Positions 1 to 6,892 of a stretch of 64,000 nt of DNA are shown piece after piece (the stretch's first letter is position 1; each line of letters starts with the position of its first letter). The DNA comes from CAZTAO01 sp964611645. GTDB taxonomy: Bacteria; Armatimonadota; UBA5829. Where the stretch lies: NCBI GenBank assembly GCA_964611645.1, contig CAZTAO010000003.1, positions 1 through 64,000 of the forward strand. The letters are read 5' to 3'. Below the pieces are notes generated by a model that had not been told where the DNA came from, did not search any database, and worked only from the letters and a program-made list of their open reading frames with translations. The translations under genes were made by a program, and so were the position numbers.

Positions 1-2
1 AT

Positions 3-257
3 ATTCGACGCCGATTACCCCCGCATGTGGGTCATTATTGCATGCCGATTCACAATATCTGGATCATAGAGTGGGGAATGCTCGCCTGCATAGGAGTAAT
101 CCCCCTGGCCCTGATCGCCGGCCCCATCCGCGACATCCCCTTCTACCACCAACTGATAGACTGCAGCTTCGGGGTAGTCGGTATAGTGCCGCTGTGGATA
201 TGCAGGAGTTGGATAGTGCTGTTGGGGAAGATGGAGAAGGGGACGGGGGCTGCCTGA
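3..257 (+). CDS. C-terminal part of a membrane protein (cut by window edge)
   Basis: An open frame runs in from the left edge and stops at a TGA at 255-257, giving 84 visible residues. It has two hydrophobic stretches, roughly residues 20-40 and 52-72, with charged residues between and a short polar tail, as in a two-helix membrane protein end. The stop lies 22 bases before the next start, which suggests co-transcription with the Imm27-like gene. No family is recognised. An opposite-strand frame is open over much of the same stretch, so the strand call is tentative. Confidence 0.4.
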   Translation: MRRRLPPHVGHYCMPIHNIWIIEWGMLACIGVIPLALIAGPIRDIPFYHQLIDCSFGVVGIVPLWICRSWIVLLGKMEKGTGAA

Positions 258-279
258 GGTGTGCCGAAAGGTGACAAAT

Positions 280-1221
280 ATGTGTGATTGCGTTGCCAAG
301 TCGATCTACGAGGGCGCGGATGCGAATGAGTTCCAGCGAGGACTGGAGGACGTTGCTGATGCTCCGTTGCGGGAATTGTACCGATGTGCCGAATGCGGGA
401 CACTCTGGGAGAAGACGTACCCATACCCGTGGCTGCATGGTGAGGGTCCTTCGGTGCTCACTCGGGTCTCGTGGGAATACGTGCGGCAAGAGTGGCGGAT
501 CGCCCTCTATGATTCTCCCGATCTGGTCCGGGCAACGCTTGATGCGGTAGCGCAGACGTTGTCTGGACCTCAACACGCGGGTGAAGGCGCTGACGCCTTT
601 CTGAAAAACCAACTCTACGCGCGGGTAATGCCCTGGTCATTCGCTAGATACCATGCCGACGCCGATTTCCGCTTAGCTCCCGGGGAGGAAGCATTCATCA
701 CTGCCACTGATGATATCAAGGACCTCTTGTGTGCCTGTGAGGTAGCCAAGCGATTGTGCATGCATGATGCGGCAGGGGAACTGAATACACGCGCGGATGG
801 ACTCGTGGTAATGACATTCCCAGACGCTACGAGGCCCACTATATCTGATGATCATGAATGTCGGGTACGCCCGTCGGACAGTGGCATACCGCGAAGTTGG
901 GCTATCGCAACGGACACACCGATTGAGGTGGCTTTGGCTATCCGCCTCCAGCCATCGGTTGAGGGAGATGCAAGTGCGTGTTTCTGCGGTTGTGGCACCC
1001 AATCCAAGTATGAAGGCACCCAAGCCGTAGGGTTCGTGAGAGGTCTCCACGAAGTATGGGACGATGTGGCAAAGTGGCGGGTGCTCTACCGGTGTGAGAG
1101 GTGTGAGTCCCTCTGGGAAGAGACATTTCCGCATGGTGAACAACATGGAGGCGGTCTGCCGCTCCTCAAACGTGTTTCCAAGGAATACGTGCTACGCGAA
1201 TGGAAGATGAAGTTCGCCTAG
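280..1221 (+). CDS. Protein with two Imm27-like domains
   Basis: The 313-residue protein contains the same module twice. At residues 1-73 and 234-313 a Cys-rich opening (CDC, then CFCGCG) is followed by a YRCxxCxxLWExTxP core and a histidine/glycine stretch (LHGEGP, then EQHGGGLP), ending in V(S)xEYVxxEW. This core resembles the Imm27 family of polymorphic-toxin immunity proteins, recalled from memory and not searched. Residues 75-230 match nothing I know. An ATG at 280 is preferred over the upstream GTG at 259 because GAAAGGTGA lies just before it and domain 1 then starts exactly at the N-terminus. The first copy is the more degenerate. Immunity function is inference; no toxin gene is visible nearby. 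Confidence 0.7.
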   Translation: MCDCVAKSIYEGADANEFQRGLEDVADAPLRELYRCAECGTLWEKTYPYPWLHGEGPSVLTRVSWEYVRQEWRIALYDSPDLVRATLDAVAQTLSGPQHAGEGADAFLKNQLYARVMPWSFARYHADADFRLAPGEEAFITATDDIKDLLCACEVAKRLCMHDAAGELNTRADGLVVMTFPDATRPTISDDHECRVRPSDSGIPRSWAIATDTPIEVALAIRLQPSVEGDASACFCGCGTQSKYEGTQAVGFVRGLHEVWDDVAKWRVLYRCERCESLWEETFPHGEQHGGGLPLLKRVSKEYVLREWKMKFA

Positions 1222-1229
1222 TTTGAGGC

Positions 1230-1480
1230 GCTTCGGGACTTGAGCGGAGCGGAAGTCCCGAAACTGATATCATAGTATCTAGGGTCCCGTTTCGGGATTT
1301 GCGGGCGGGTCTTTCGCAGGGCGCTCCGCCTTTCGCAGCGAAAAGCCGCTGCTTTCGGCCAACGGCTCCCTGCCTTTCGACCAGCGGTTGAGGAGATGGT
1401 CTTTCTGTCGGGGGTGCATTCTTCGGTCCTTCGTGACTTGAGCAGAGCGGAAGTCCCGAAAGAGTCCTTTGTGCTTAGAT
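1230..1480. repeat. Hairpin-rich spacer repeat, copy A
   Basis: This gene-free stretch begins with a perfect inverted repeat (TTCGGGACTT ... AAGTCCCGAA around 1231-1262). It continues with further GC-rich short inverted elements built from TTTCGCAG, CGGGTC and TTTCGGCC words. The 79 bases at 1251-1329 recur at 2082-2160 with a single difference. Related, shorter versions occur at 3963-4110 and 5484-5575. It separates the Imm27-like gene from the next orphan gene. No open frame here looks coding. Confidence 0.75.
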
Positions 1481-1503
1481 CGTGAGCTGCCGTGGAGGGC
1501 GAG

Positions 1504-2106
1504 ATGAGAGGAAACTGGAAGATTGGCTGCTTCACAGGATGCCTGGTGGTTGTTGCATTGGTTGTGGCGACGGTAGTGTGGATCAGTATTTCCGTCTATC
1601 GCCAGGAACACCGATATGACGACCTTAGTGTTCCGAGGCTATCTCGCGTGATGGGGGTGAGTTTGCCATCTAGCGCTAGAATAGTCCAACATACCTCAGA
1701 GCTCTGTAACTGTAGTTCACATTATTACATCTTTGCAGGAGTGGAAATTGATAGGCGAGAGGTGGCGACCTTCGTTAACTCCATGAAAGTTCAAGCCGAG
1801 CGGGCAAGGAGTGCGTGCCAGATATCTCGTACGGACAAACTGGAGAATATGTACCAAGAGGCTGACCCACATTGGTGGCGAGTTGATAAAGTGAAGAAGT
1901 TCATTGCAGTCTTCAAAGAGGGCTCATATTGGATGCTCATTGACCTCGACGGCAAAGAGAATGCTGTTATGTACATACACGCGTGGCCAAGGGCAAAGCA
2001 GGAGGCGACATCTCAACTCCTTCCCGGACTAGAGCGGAGCCGTTGGCCGCAAGCAGCTTTGCGGAGCAAGCTGCGAAAGGCGGAAGTCCCGAAACTGATA
2101 TCATAG
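1504..2106 (+). CDS. Membrane-anchored protein of unknown function
   Basis: The 200-residue protein has one N-terminal transmembrane helix (about residues 8-30) and a presumably extracytoplasmic polar body. The body contains a CNC pair, a YYIFAG strand and a WMLIDLDG strand, suggesting a small alpha/beta or cystatin-like fold; no family is recognised. The ATG at 1504 has GGAGGGCGAG just upstream, so it is chosen over the GTG at 1492. The last 25 or so codons are oddly Arg/Lys-rich, and the final eight and the stop are made by repeat copy B. The original C-terminus has therefore probably been replaced when the repeat arrived. It belongs to the repeat-spaced gene array. Confidence 0.65.
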   Translation: MRGNWKIGCFTGCLVVVALVVATVVWISISVYRQEHRYDDLSVPRLSRVMGVSLPSSARIVQHTSELCNCSSHYYIFAGVEIDRREVATFVNSMKVQAERARSACQISRTDKLENMYQEADPHWWRVDKVKKFIAVFKEGSYWMLIDLDGKENAVMYIHAWPRAKQEATSQLLPGLERSRWPQAALRSKLRKAEVPKLIS

Positions 2107-2215
2107 TATCTAGGGTCCCGTTTCGGGATTTGCGGACGGGTCTTTCGCAGGGCGCTCCGCTATCCCTGCTTTCGACCAGCGGTTGAGGGGATGGTTTTTC
2201 TGGCGGGGGTGCGGT
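2082..2215. repeat. Hairpin-rich spacer repeat, copy B
   Basis: Bases 2082-2160 match copy A (1251-1329) at 78 of 79 positions. The rest carries the same TTCGACCAGCGGTTGAG and GATGGTTTTTCTGGCGGG tail words in a shortened form. The left end supplies the last codons and stop of the upstream gene. Confidence 0.75.
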
Positions 2216-2283
2216 GGGTTGTCCTCGGATTCCAGAAGACCGAATGGCTCGGAAGAGAACCAAGCTAACAGGAGGACAGGGTA

Positions 2284-3957
2284 TTGGGCAATTTCGCTCA
2301 GGTGTTGCATGTCTACCGCGCTTCCCAAAGTGACACAATAGACCATCTCAGCAAAACTCTGCGAGGGTTCAAGTACTCTGTCGTGAGAGCGACTCAACTC
2401 AGCGGCGCGTCTATTGTAGATGCTGCGAGTGAAACCAATGCGCCGGCTTACATCGTGGGACCACCATTAGGAGACTGGACGCCCATCATCGATCTGCATG
2501 CCGATCCCTGGATTGGGAACGTTGCGCGCAAACTCGGCAAGGTTTCCCGCACCTATGTGATCACGATGATGGTCCACGACGATGACGTTATGCTCTACGA
2601 CCTCGACCTAAAAGGGGCGCAGCTTGACGGGTACAACAGCCTGCCGCTCTACTTCGAAAAGACCAGACCGTCGGACTCGGACATAGAGTCGCAGCGGCAT
2701 AACCCCCAGCACTTTGAGCCGCTCCTGCCGGAAGGCAAGACACTGGATGGACTCCAAGAGATACTCGACGATGGCTGGTGGTCCGAATACGACACCGGAC
2801 GGTTGGACTCAGACGGCGTGATGTCCGACGAGGGCTGCGACCGGTGCAAGTATGATGTTGAAAGCGAGCGAATGACGGATATGGGGACATACCTCGACCT
2901 TGCAGGAAAGGGTGTCACTTATCCGTTCGCCTATTGGGACGATGCCGAGGAGATCGACTGGAGCGACTTCGTGCTTCTCGAATACTCCAAGCGAAATCTA
3001 TGGCCTATTGGCAAGGTCTTTGGAGTCGGGGCATCTAGTACACCAGTTGCCGGTCGCGGTACCGCAGCAGACACGCCGGCAAGAACAAGCGAGGTTCCGG
3101 ATGGTATGACGGATATGGAGGATGCGGATTCGCCGCCCAAAACCCGCTTTGTCGGAGCTTCTCTGTACATAGACCTCCCCGCCGATGCCAGGGAGGAACT
3201 CCTGCGAAAGGCGCTCGTTGACTCTGGCGGCAGCGTAGCGGGTGTACAGCTTCGATACATAGAAACAAGTCGGCCCGGGAGCGGCCGCTACAGCACGCGA
3301 AAGGTTTCCGAGAAGTCGCTAGCCGATCTGCTCACGTCGTATGCGCAAGGAGAACTGGACACCATTTCGGGGTATGATCGCAGGTTGCGGTCTGATATGT
3401 CCATTGATGACCCCAGTTTCTCTTTTGATATCCATGAGTACCACGACATTCAGCGGCTCTCGGTTAAGGGTGCGCGCGAGCTATGTGACCAAGCCAGTCT
3501 GGTGGCTTACTTGCGGAGCACGGCACTGGAATTCGGAGCCCAATACGGCTTCATCTGTGCCGGGAACTTCACCGATGTAACCTCTCGGGTCTCACTGATT
3601 ACGATTCTCCCGTGGAACTCCGACGCTGATGGCGAGGACGAGGGTTCTGACCATGATCCGATATTTGCGTTCGGCGAGGAGATTGAATTCTACCAAGTTC
3701 ACCGGGACGAGCCGTCTGCAATGATCCCGAGGGCGGAGTGGGGAAACATTCTGTCGCCGGCGCATATTGCCGGGTTGGGCGGCGAGGAAAGAATCCGCAA
3801 AGAGAGCGGTTGTTTTCTAGTAGAACGGTGGGGAGAGAATCTCTACATCCAGCTCACGGAATCTCTGTGGGATGTTTCCAAGGAGCAACTCCAAGCCCTG
3901 AACCGCTATATGGAACCAATCAGGTTTCCGGACGCCCCGGAGCCGGTATACTTGTAA
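2284..3957 (+). CDS. Large orphan protein, immunity-like N-terminal region
   Basis: A 557-residue soluble protein with no signal peptide. The start is a TTG at 2284, supported by AGGAGG eight bases upstream; no ATG lies in frame for about 95 codons. The N-terminal 125 residues contain VHDDDVMLYDLD followed by YNSLPLYFE, a pattern I associate with small uncharacterised proteins found among immunity genes. The second half (from about residue 290) starts with a new SLYIDLPADAREELL strand-helix pattern and could be a second domain. It is acidic (many Asp/Glu). Flanking repeats B and C make it a unit of the array. No function can be assigned; an immunity role is inferred from context only. Confidence 0.65.
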   Translation: MGNFAQVLHVYRASQSDTIDHLSKTLRGFKYSVVRATQLSGASIVDAASETNAPAYIVGPPLGDWTPIIDLHADPWIGNVARKLGKVSRTYVITMMVHDDDVMLYDLDLKGAQLDGYNSLPLYFEKTRPSDSDIESQRHNPQHFEPLLPEGKTLDGLQEILDDGWWSEYDTGRLDSDGVMSDEGCDRCKYDVESERMTDMGTYLDLAGKGVTYPFAYWDDAEEIDWSDFVLLEYSKRNLWPIGKVFGVGASSTPVAGRGTAADTPARTSEVPDGMTDMEDADSPPKTRFVGASLYIDLPADAREELLRKALVDSGGSVAGVQLRYIETSRPGSGRYSTRKVSEKSLADLLTSYAQGELDTISGYDRRLRSDMSIDDPSFSFDIHEYHDIQRLSVKGARELCDQASLVAYLRSTALEFGAQYGFICAGNFTDVTSRVSLITILPWNSDADGEDEGSDHDPIFAFGEEIEFYQVHRDEPSAMIPRAEWGNILSPAHIAGLGGEERIRKESGCFLVERWGENLYIQLTESLWDVSKEQLQALNRYMEPIRFPDAPEPVYL

Positions 3958-3962
3958 CTCTG

Positions 3963-4110
3963 AGGTTTCGTTTCGGGATTTCCGGGCGGGTCTTTCGCAG
4001 GGCGCTCCGCCTTTCGCAGCGAAAAACCGCTGCTTTCGGCCAACGGCTATCCCTGCTTTCGGCCAACGGTTGAGGGGATGGTGTTTCTGGCGCGGGTGCG
4101 GTGGTCCGAC
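3963..4110. repeat. Hairpin-rich spacer repeat, copy C
   Basis: It shares with copy A the run from TTTCGGGATTT through the TTTCGCAG/GGCGCTCCGCC and AACCGCTGCTTTCGGCC words, with small differences and an internal duplication of TGCTTTCGGCCAACGG. It lies between two orphan genes and holds no convincing frame. Confidence 0.7.
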
Positions 4111-4142
4111 ATCAACTCTCAGAAAACCTGAAGGAGACAATC

Positions 4143-4649
4143 ATGGATGGGGGCCTGTTTTTTGACCTTGTTGAAGCTAAGTACAGATATCTGATTGACG
4201 ATTACGCATTCAGACTCAGGCGAAAAAGAGCTTTCTCCGGGTGGGCAGAAGTACTGTACAGAAACCGGACGACTGCGGTAAAGATTTGGTGGGAGTATAG
4301 AGACAGCTACTTTGAAGTGTCGCTTTCGCGACTTGTTGATGGCAAACTCCTCGACGATCCCTGGTTCATCCTGCCTGACAGTGTCTTGAACACTTTCTAC
4401 CTCAGCAATCTTGTTGCGATAAGGTGTCCCGATAGGAAAACGCTCCCGAAGCTCATCGGCACGCCATTCACAGATGGAGACATAGAGGAGTTGATGAGCG
4501 CTCAATCATCGGCGCTACGAGAGTGGGCGGATGATGTCCTCAGAGGGGATTTCAGTGTCTTTCCACAACTTGATGCCGTAGTAAAGGCCAGGCTCCCGGA
4601 GCGGGACGCCGATCTGCTGGGGAGAACCGTGCCGGACGAGGAAGACTGA
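4143..4649 (+). CDS. Small acidic protein of unknown function
   Basis: A 168-residue soluble protein. The ATG at 4143 has AAGGAG at the right distance and is preferred to the GTG at 4101, which lies inside repeat C. The N-terminal half is rich in aromatic and basic residues (YRYLIDDYAFRLRRK, then WAEVLYRN and WWEYRDSYFEVSLSRL). This alternates strand and helix like many toxin-immunity or nucleic-acid-associated orphan proteins, and the C-terminus is acidic. No family is recognised. Its place in the repeat-spaced array suggests the same accessory class as its neighbours. Confidence 0.6.
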   Translation: MDGGLFFDLVEAKYRYLIDDYAFRLRRKRAFSGWAEVLYRNRTTAVKIWWEYRDSYFEVSLSRLVDGKLLDDPWFILPDSVLNTFYLSNLVAIRCPDRKTLPKLIGTPFTDGDIEELMSAQSSALREWADDVLRGDFSVFPQLDAVVKARLPERDADLLGRTVPDEED

Positions 4650-4732
4650 TGGGTCTTTCTACCGAGGCTGAAGTGGTCCGTCCCCAAATCGCGAAAGACC
4701 GAAGTTTCGAAGCTCCGGGAATCGTGAATTAC

Positions 4733-4756
4733 TTAGTTGACTGACCAATCAACTAA
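4733..4756. promoter_or_regulatory. Dyad operator just upstream of the DUF1801 gene
   Basis: TTAGTTGA and its exact complement TCAACTAA flank an 8-base centre, immediately before the GGAGGG ribosome site. Size, symmetry and position suit a TetR- or ArsR-type repressor site. No such regulator is encoded nearby, so a distant regulator or a relic is possible. Confidence 0.45.
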
Positions 4757-4768
4757 CTGGAGGGTGGT

Positions 4769-5443
4769 ATGCCGAAACAGAAACCGGAGATCGATGATGA
4801 GCGGGGCGAGCAGACCACGGAAAGCAAGTCTGCTTCTGAACTGATAGACGCGAGAATCGGAGAACTGGGCGACTGGCGGGGCGAGATGCTTGGCCGGCTC
4901 CGGGCCTTGGTCAAGGAAGCCGATCCCGATGTGGTCGAGGAGTGGAAGTGGAGAGGGGTTCCGGTGTGGTCGCACGACGGAATGATCTGCACGGGCGAGA
5001 CTTACAAGAACATCGTGAAGATGACATTCGCCAAAGGGGCGGCCCTGGAGGATCCCTCAGGCCTCTTCAACTCCAGTCTCGACGGCAACACAAGGCGCGC
5101 CATCGACTTCCACGAGGGCGAGAAGATAGACGAGCAGGCCCTGAAGACTCTTGTTCGCGCCGCGGCGACACTGAACAGGGCACATGTGGCGTCAGCGTCA
5201 ATAGGCAAGTATGAAAGGAAGTTGCTTCAGTTGCTGCGTGAGGTAGTGGCGGAACGCCGTCCGGAACTGCTCCCTCTAGCAGAGAAGGTCGGTACTGAAA
5301 CCCTAACCAGAGAGCAACTGGACATGCTCCAAGATGTAGTGGAGAAGGAGTTCACTGAAAACGGACTGCAAGAAGATTGGGAGCCCAACCCCAGAGGAAT
5401 AATGCTCGACGATCTGATTGGACTATTGGCGCTTCGAGACTAG
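4769..5443 (+). CDS. DUF1801 domain protein
   Basis: The protein is 224 residues. Residues about 22-140 fit the DUF1801 (YdhG/YdeI-like) fold, with EEWKWRGVPVWSHDGMICTG followed by the VKMTFAKGA and LFNSSLDGNTRRAIDF strands. Members are small cytoplasmic proteins, some linked to metal or stress response; the biochemical role is not settled. The charged C-terminal 80 residues are an extension not needed for the domain. GGAGGGTGG precedes the ATG, and a perfect dyad at 4733-4756 would place transcription under a repressor. Confidence 0.75.
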   Translation: MPKQKPEIDDERGEQTTESKSASELIDARIGELGDWRGEMLGRLRALVKEADPDVVEEWKWRGVPVWSHDGMICTGETYKNIVKMTFAKGAALEDPSGLFNSSLDGNTRRAIDFHEGEKIDEQALKTLVRAAATLNRAHVASASIGKYERKLLQLLREVVAERRPELLPLAEKVGTETLTREQLDMLQDVVEKEFTENGLQEDWEPNPRGIMLDDLIGLLALRD

Positions 5444-5483
5444 AGAGCGGCGGATGCCACGGGACGAAATGCTCGTGCAGGGT

Positions 5484-5575
5484 CGCTTTCGGGATTTCCG
5501 GGCGGGTCGAGGGGATGGTTTTTCTATCGGGGCTGAAGGGGGCCGTCCTCATATCCCGAAAGACCTTGAATCGTG
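5484..5575. repeat. Spacer repeat, short copy D
   Basis: A shortened relative of copies A-C: CTTTCGGGATTTCCGGGCGG joins directly to GAGGGGATGGTTTTTCT, with the central TTTCGCAG block missing. It ends in CCCGAAAGACC, also seen near 4692-4702. Confidence 0.6.
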
Positions 5576-5601
5576 ACTTCGCGGTCCGACTGAGGTATAA
5601 T
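5573..5601 (+). promoter_or_regulatory. Sigma-70-like promoter for the MNT/HEPN pair
   Basis: GTGACT (5573-5578) and a consensus TATAAT (5596-5601) are 17 bases apart, about 30 bases before the MNT start codon. Confidence 0.55.
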
Positions 5602-5631
5602 TCCTTCAGTAGAGTTGGGAGACTGAGATCA

Positions 5632-5958
5632 ATGGCTGAGAGAATCACAACAGACGCGGCGATAGGTATTATGGTCAGCCGGATAGCCAAAGGCTACAAT
5701 CCGGACCGGATAGTGCTGTTCGGGTCACAAGCCAGGGGCGATGCAGCTTGGGATAGCGATGTTGATCTTCTCGTCGTTCTGCCCGTATGCAATGACCCCA
5801 GGGCCACGGCAGTCTCAATAAGGGCGCTTCTCTCCGATCTGCCAGTCGGCAAGGATATCATCGTCACCACCCCTCAGGAACTGGAGACCCGCGGCAAGCT
5901 GGCGAGCACTATTCTGTATCAGGCAATGCGCGAAGGGAAGTCACTCTATGCCAGATGA
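5632..5958 (+). CDS. MNT-type nucleotidyltransferase (HEPN/MNT antitoxin-like)
   Basis: A 108-residue minimal nucleotidyltransferase. The family signature GSx10DxD is intact (GSQARGDAAWDSDVD, about residues 31-45). In type VII HEPN/MNT modules such proteins transfer AMP from ATP to a tyrosine of the HEPN toxin and silence it; that role is family knowledge. The ATG at 5632 sits behind a good promoter. The 3' end overlaps the HEPN start by 11 bases, the usual arrangement. Since the partner here is truncated, this antitoxin may now be idle or act on a HEPN protein encoded elsewhere. Confidence 0.85.
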   Translation: MAERITTDAAIGIMVSRIAKGYNPDRIVLFGSQARGDAAWDSDVDLLVVLPVCNDPRATAVSIRALLSDLPVGKDIIVTTPQELETRGKLASTILYQAMREGKSLYAR

Positions 5959-6202
5959 ACCGGTATTGATAGAGACCGCGCGCTGGCTTCGCTACGCGAC
6001 CGAAGACCTCGATGCCGCCTTCGCCAACCTCACCGGCCCGCCAAGGCACTCGTGTATGCTTGCCCAACAGAGCGCGGACCCCGAAAGACCGGACACTTCT
6101 GTGCAGAACGCAAGGAATCCTCATCACGAAAACACGAAAGGGAGAAAACACGAAATCAGAACGGACCCATTTCCGGCTTTCCTGAATTTCGGGCTTTCGT
6201 GA
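5948..6202 (+). pseudogene. Truncated HEPN toxin gene
   Basis: The first 43 codons match the start of a HEPN domain (ETARWLRYATEDLDAAFANL, then a PPRH..CMLAQQSA core). A full protein would run on to about 120-140 residues and include the RNase motif Rx4-6H. At about 6076 the similarity ends abruptly, and the frame runs through unrelated sequence and a dispersed CACGAAA repeat to a stop at 6202. The catalytic half is therefore gone, apparently by deletion next to the repeat. The start overlaps the MNT gene, so the original two-gene module is clear. Confidence 0.75.
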
Positions 6203-6203
6203 T
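6123..6203. repeat. Dispersed repeat with CACGAAA words and inverted ends
   Basis: ATCACGAAA at 6123-6131 is mirrored by TTTCGTGAT at 6195-6203, with further CACGAAA words inside. It looks like a small non-autonomous element, and its left end lies close to the HEPN truncation point. Confidence 0.6.
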
Positions 6204-6244
6204 TGATTTTGGTTCCGGCTACAACGGCTTAGGGGAGACACACC

Positions 6245-6691
6245 ATGAGAATCAGTTTCGAGCATCTGAGACACCCTCACATTGAGGAGCACAAGAAGGG
6301 CAGCGCGCCAAGGGTCAGGGACGCCTATGACGGCATCAACGGCAAGATCGCGCTGGTTCTGACCAGCGCCGTGGGGACTATGTGGTGCGCTTATATCTTT
6401 GCGATCCTGGCTCTGGTGGTGGTTCCGCAGGCGGTGAGGGGCGGGCTGCTGGAGTTTGTCAATTGGGTGAGCCAGACGTTCATCCAGTTGGTGTTGATGT
6501 CCGTTATCATGGTAGGGCAGAGTATTCTGGCGACGGCCGCGGACAAGCGCTCAGAGGCGACCTACAAGGACGCGGAGGCCACATTCCACGAAGCTCAGCA
6601 GATTCAACTACACCTCAAGGAGCAAGACAACGCCCTAAACACGATACTGGAACGATTGGAGAAGCTGGAGGCAGGGCTTACGAAGGGGTAG
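6245..6691 (+). CDS. Small two-helix membrane protein with coiled-coil tail
   Basis: 148 residues. Two transmembrane helices (about 35-57 and 74-96, the second including FIQLVLMSVIMVGQSIL) are followed by a heptad-patterned tail (HEAQQIQLHLKEQDNALNTI and on) that should form a coiled coil on the cytoplasmic side. The layout recalls DUF1003-type proteins, whose conserved QxxxxxxADxRxxATYxDAE-like segment is partly visible as QSILATAADKRSEATYKDAE. A strong AGGGGAGA site precedes the ATG. Function is unknown. Confidence 0.7.
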   Translation: MRISFEHLRHPHIEEHKKGSAPRVRDAYDGINGKIALVLTSAVGTMWCAYIFAILALVVVPQAVRGGLLEFVNWVSQTFIQLVLMSVIMVGQSILATAADKRSEATYKDAEATFHEAQQIQLHLKEQDNALNTILERLEKLEAGLTKG

Positions 6692-6787
6692 GCTGCGATC
6701 AGGCTGCGGACCCTGCAGATTGCTACCGTCGGAGTTCCCTCACCCCCGCCCCTTTCGCAGTCCCGCTTCGCTAGGGTTGCTTGCGGC

Positions 6788-6818
6788 CATCACCCAACAC
6801 CCAACACCCATCACCCGC
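6788..6818. repeat. Short CACCCAA tandem repeat
   Basis: Tandem CATCACCC / AACACCC units. The same motif in the opposite orientation lies at 19311-19336. Confidence 0.5.
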
Positions 6819-6825
6819 CCCCCGC

Positions 6826-6854
6826 TTGACTCCATCCTTCCCCACTGCTATCAT
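6826..6854 (+). promoter_or_regulatory. Sigma-70-like promoter for the UroD-family gene
   Basis: TTGACT (6826-6831) and TATCAT (6849-6854) at a 17-base spacing, 38 bases before the ATG at 6893. Confidence 0.6.
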
Positions 6855-6892
6855 TCGATTATTCGCAAGGATACTAACGGAGACTGAAACAC

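Noticed and set aside
1230..4110. Spacer repeats as integron attC sites
   Set aside because: The hairpins are suggestive, but I cannot identify the R and L core sites or an integrase, so they are called plain repeats.
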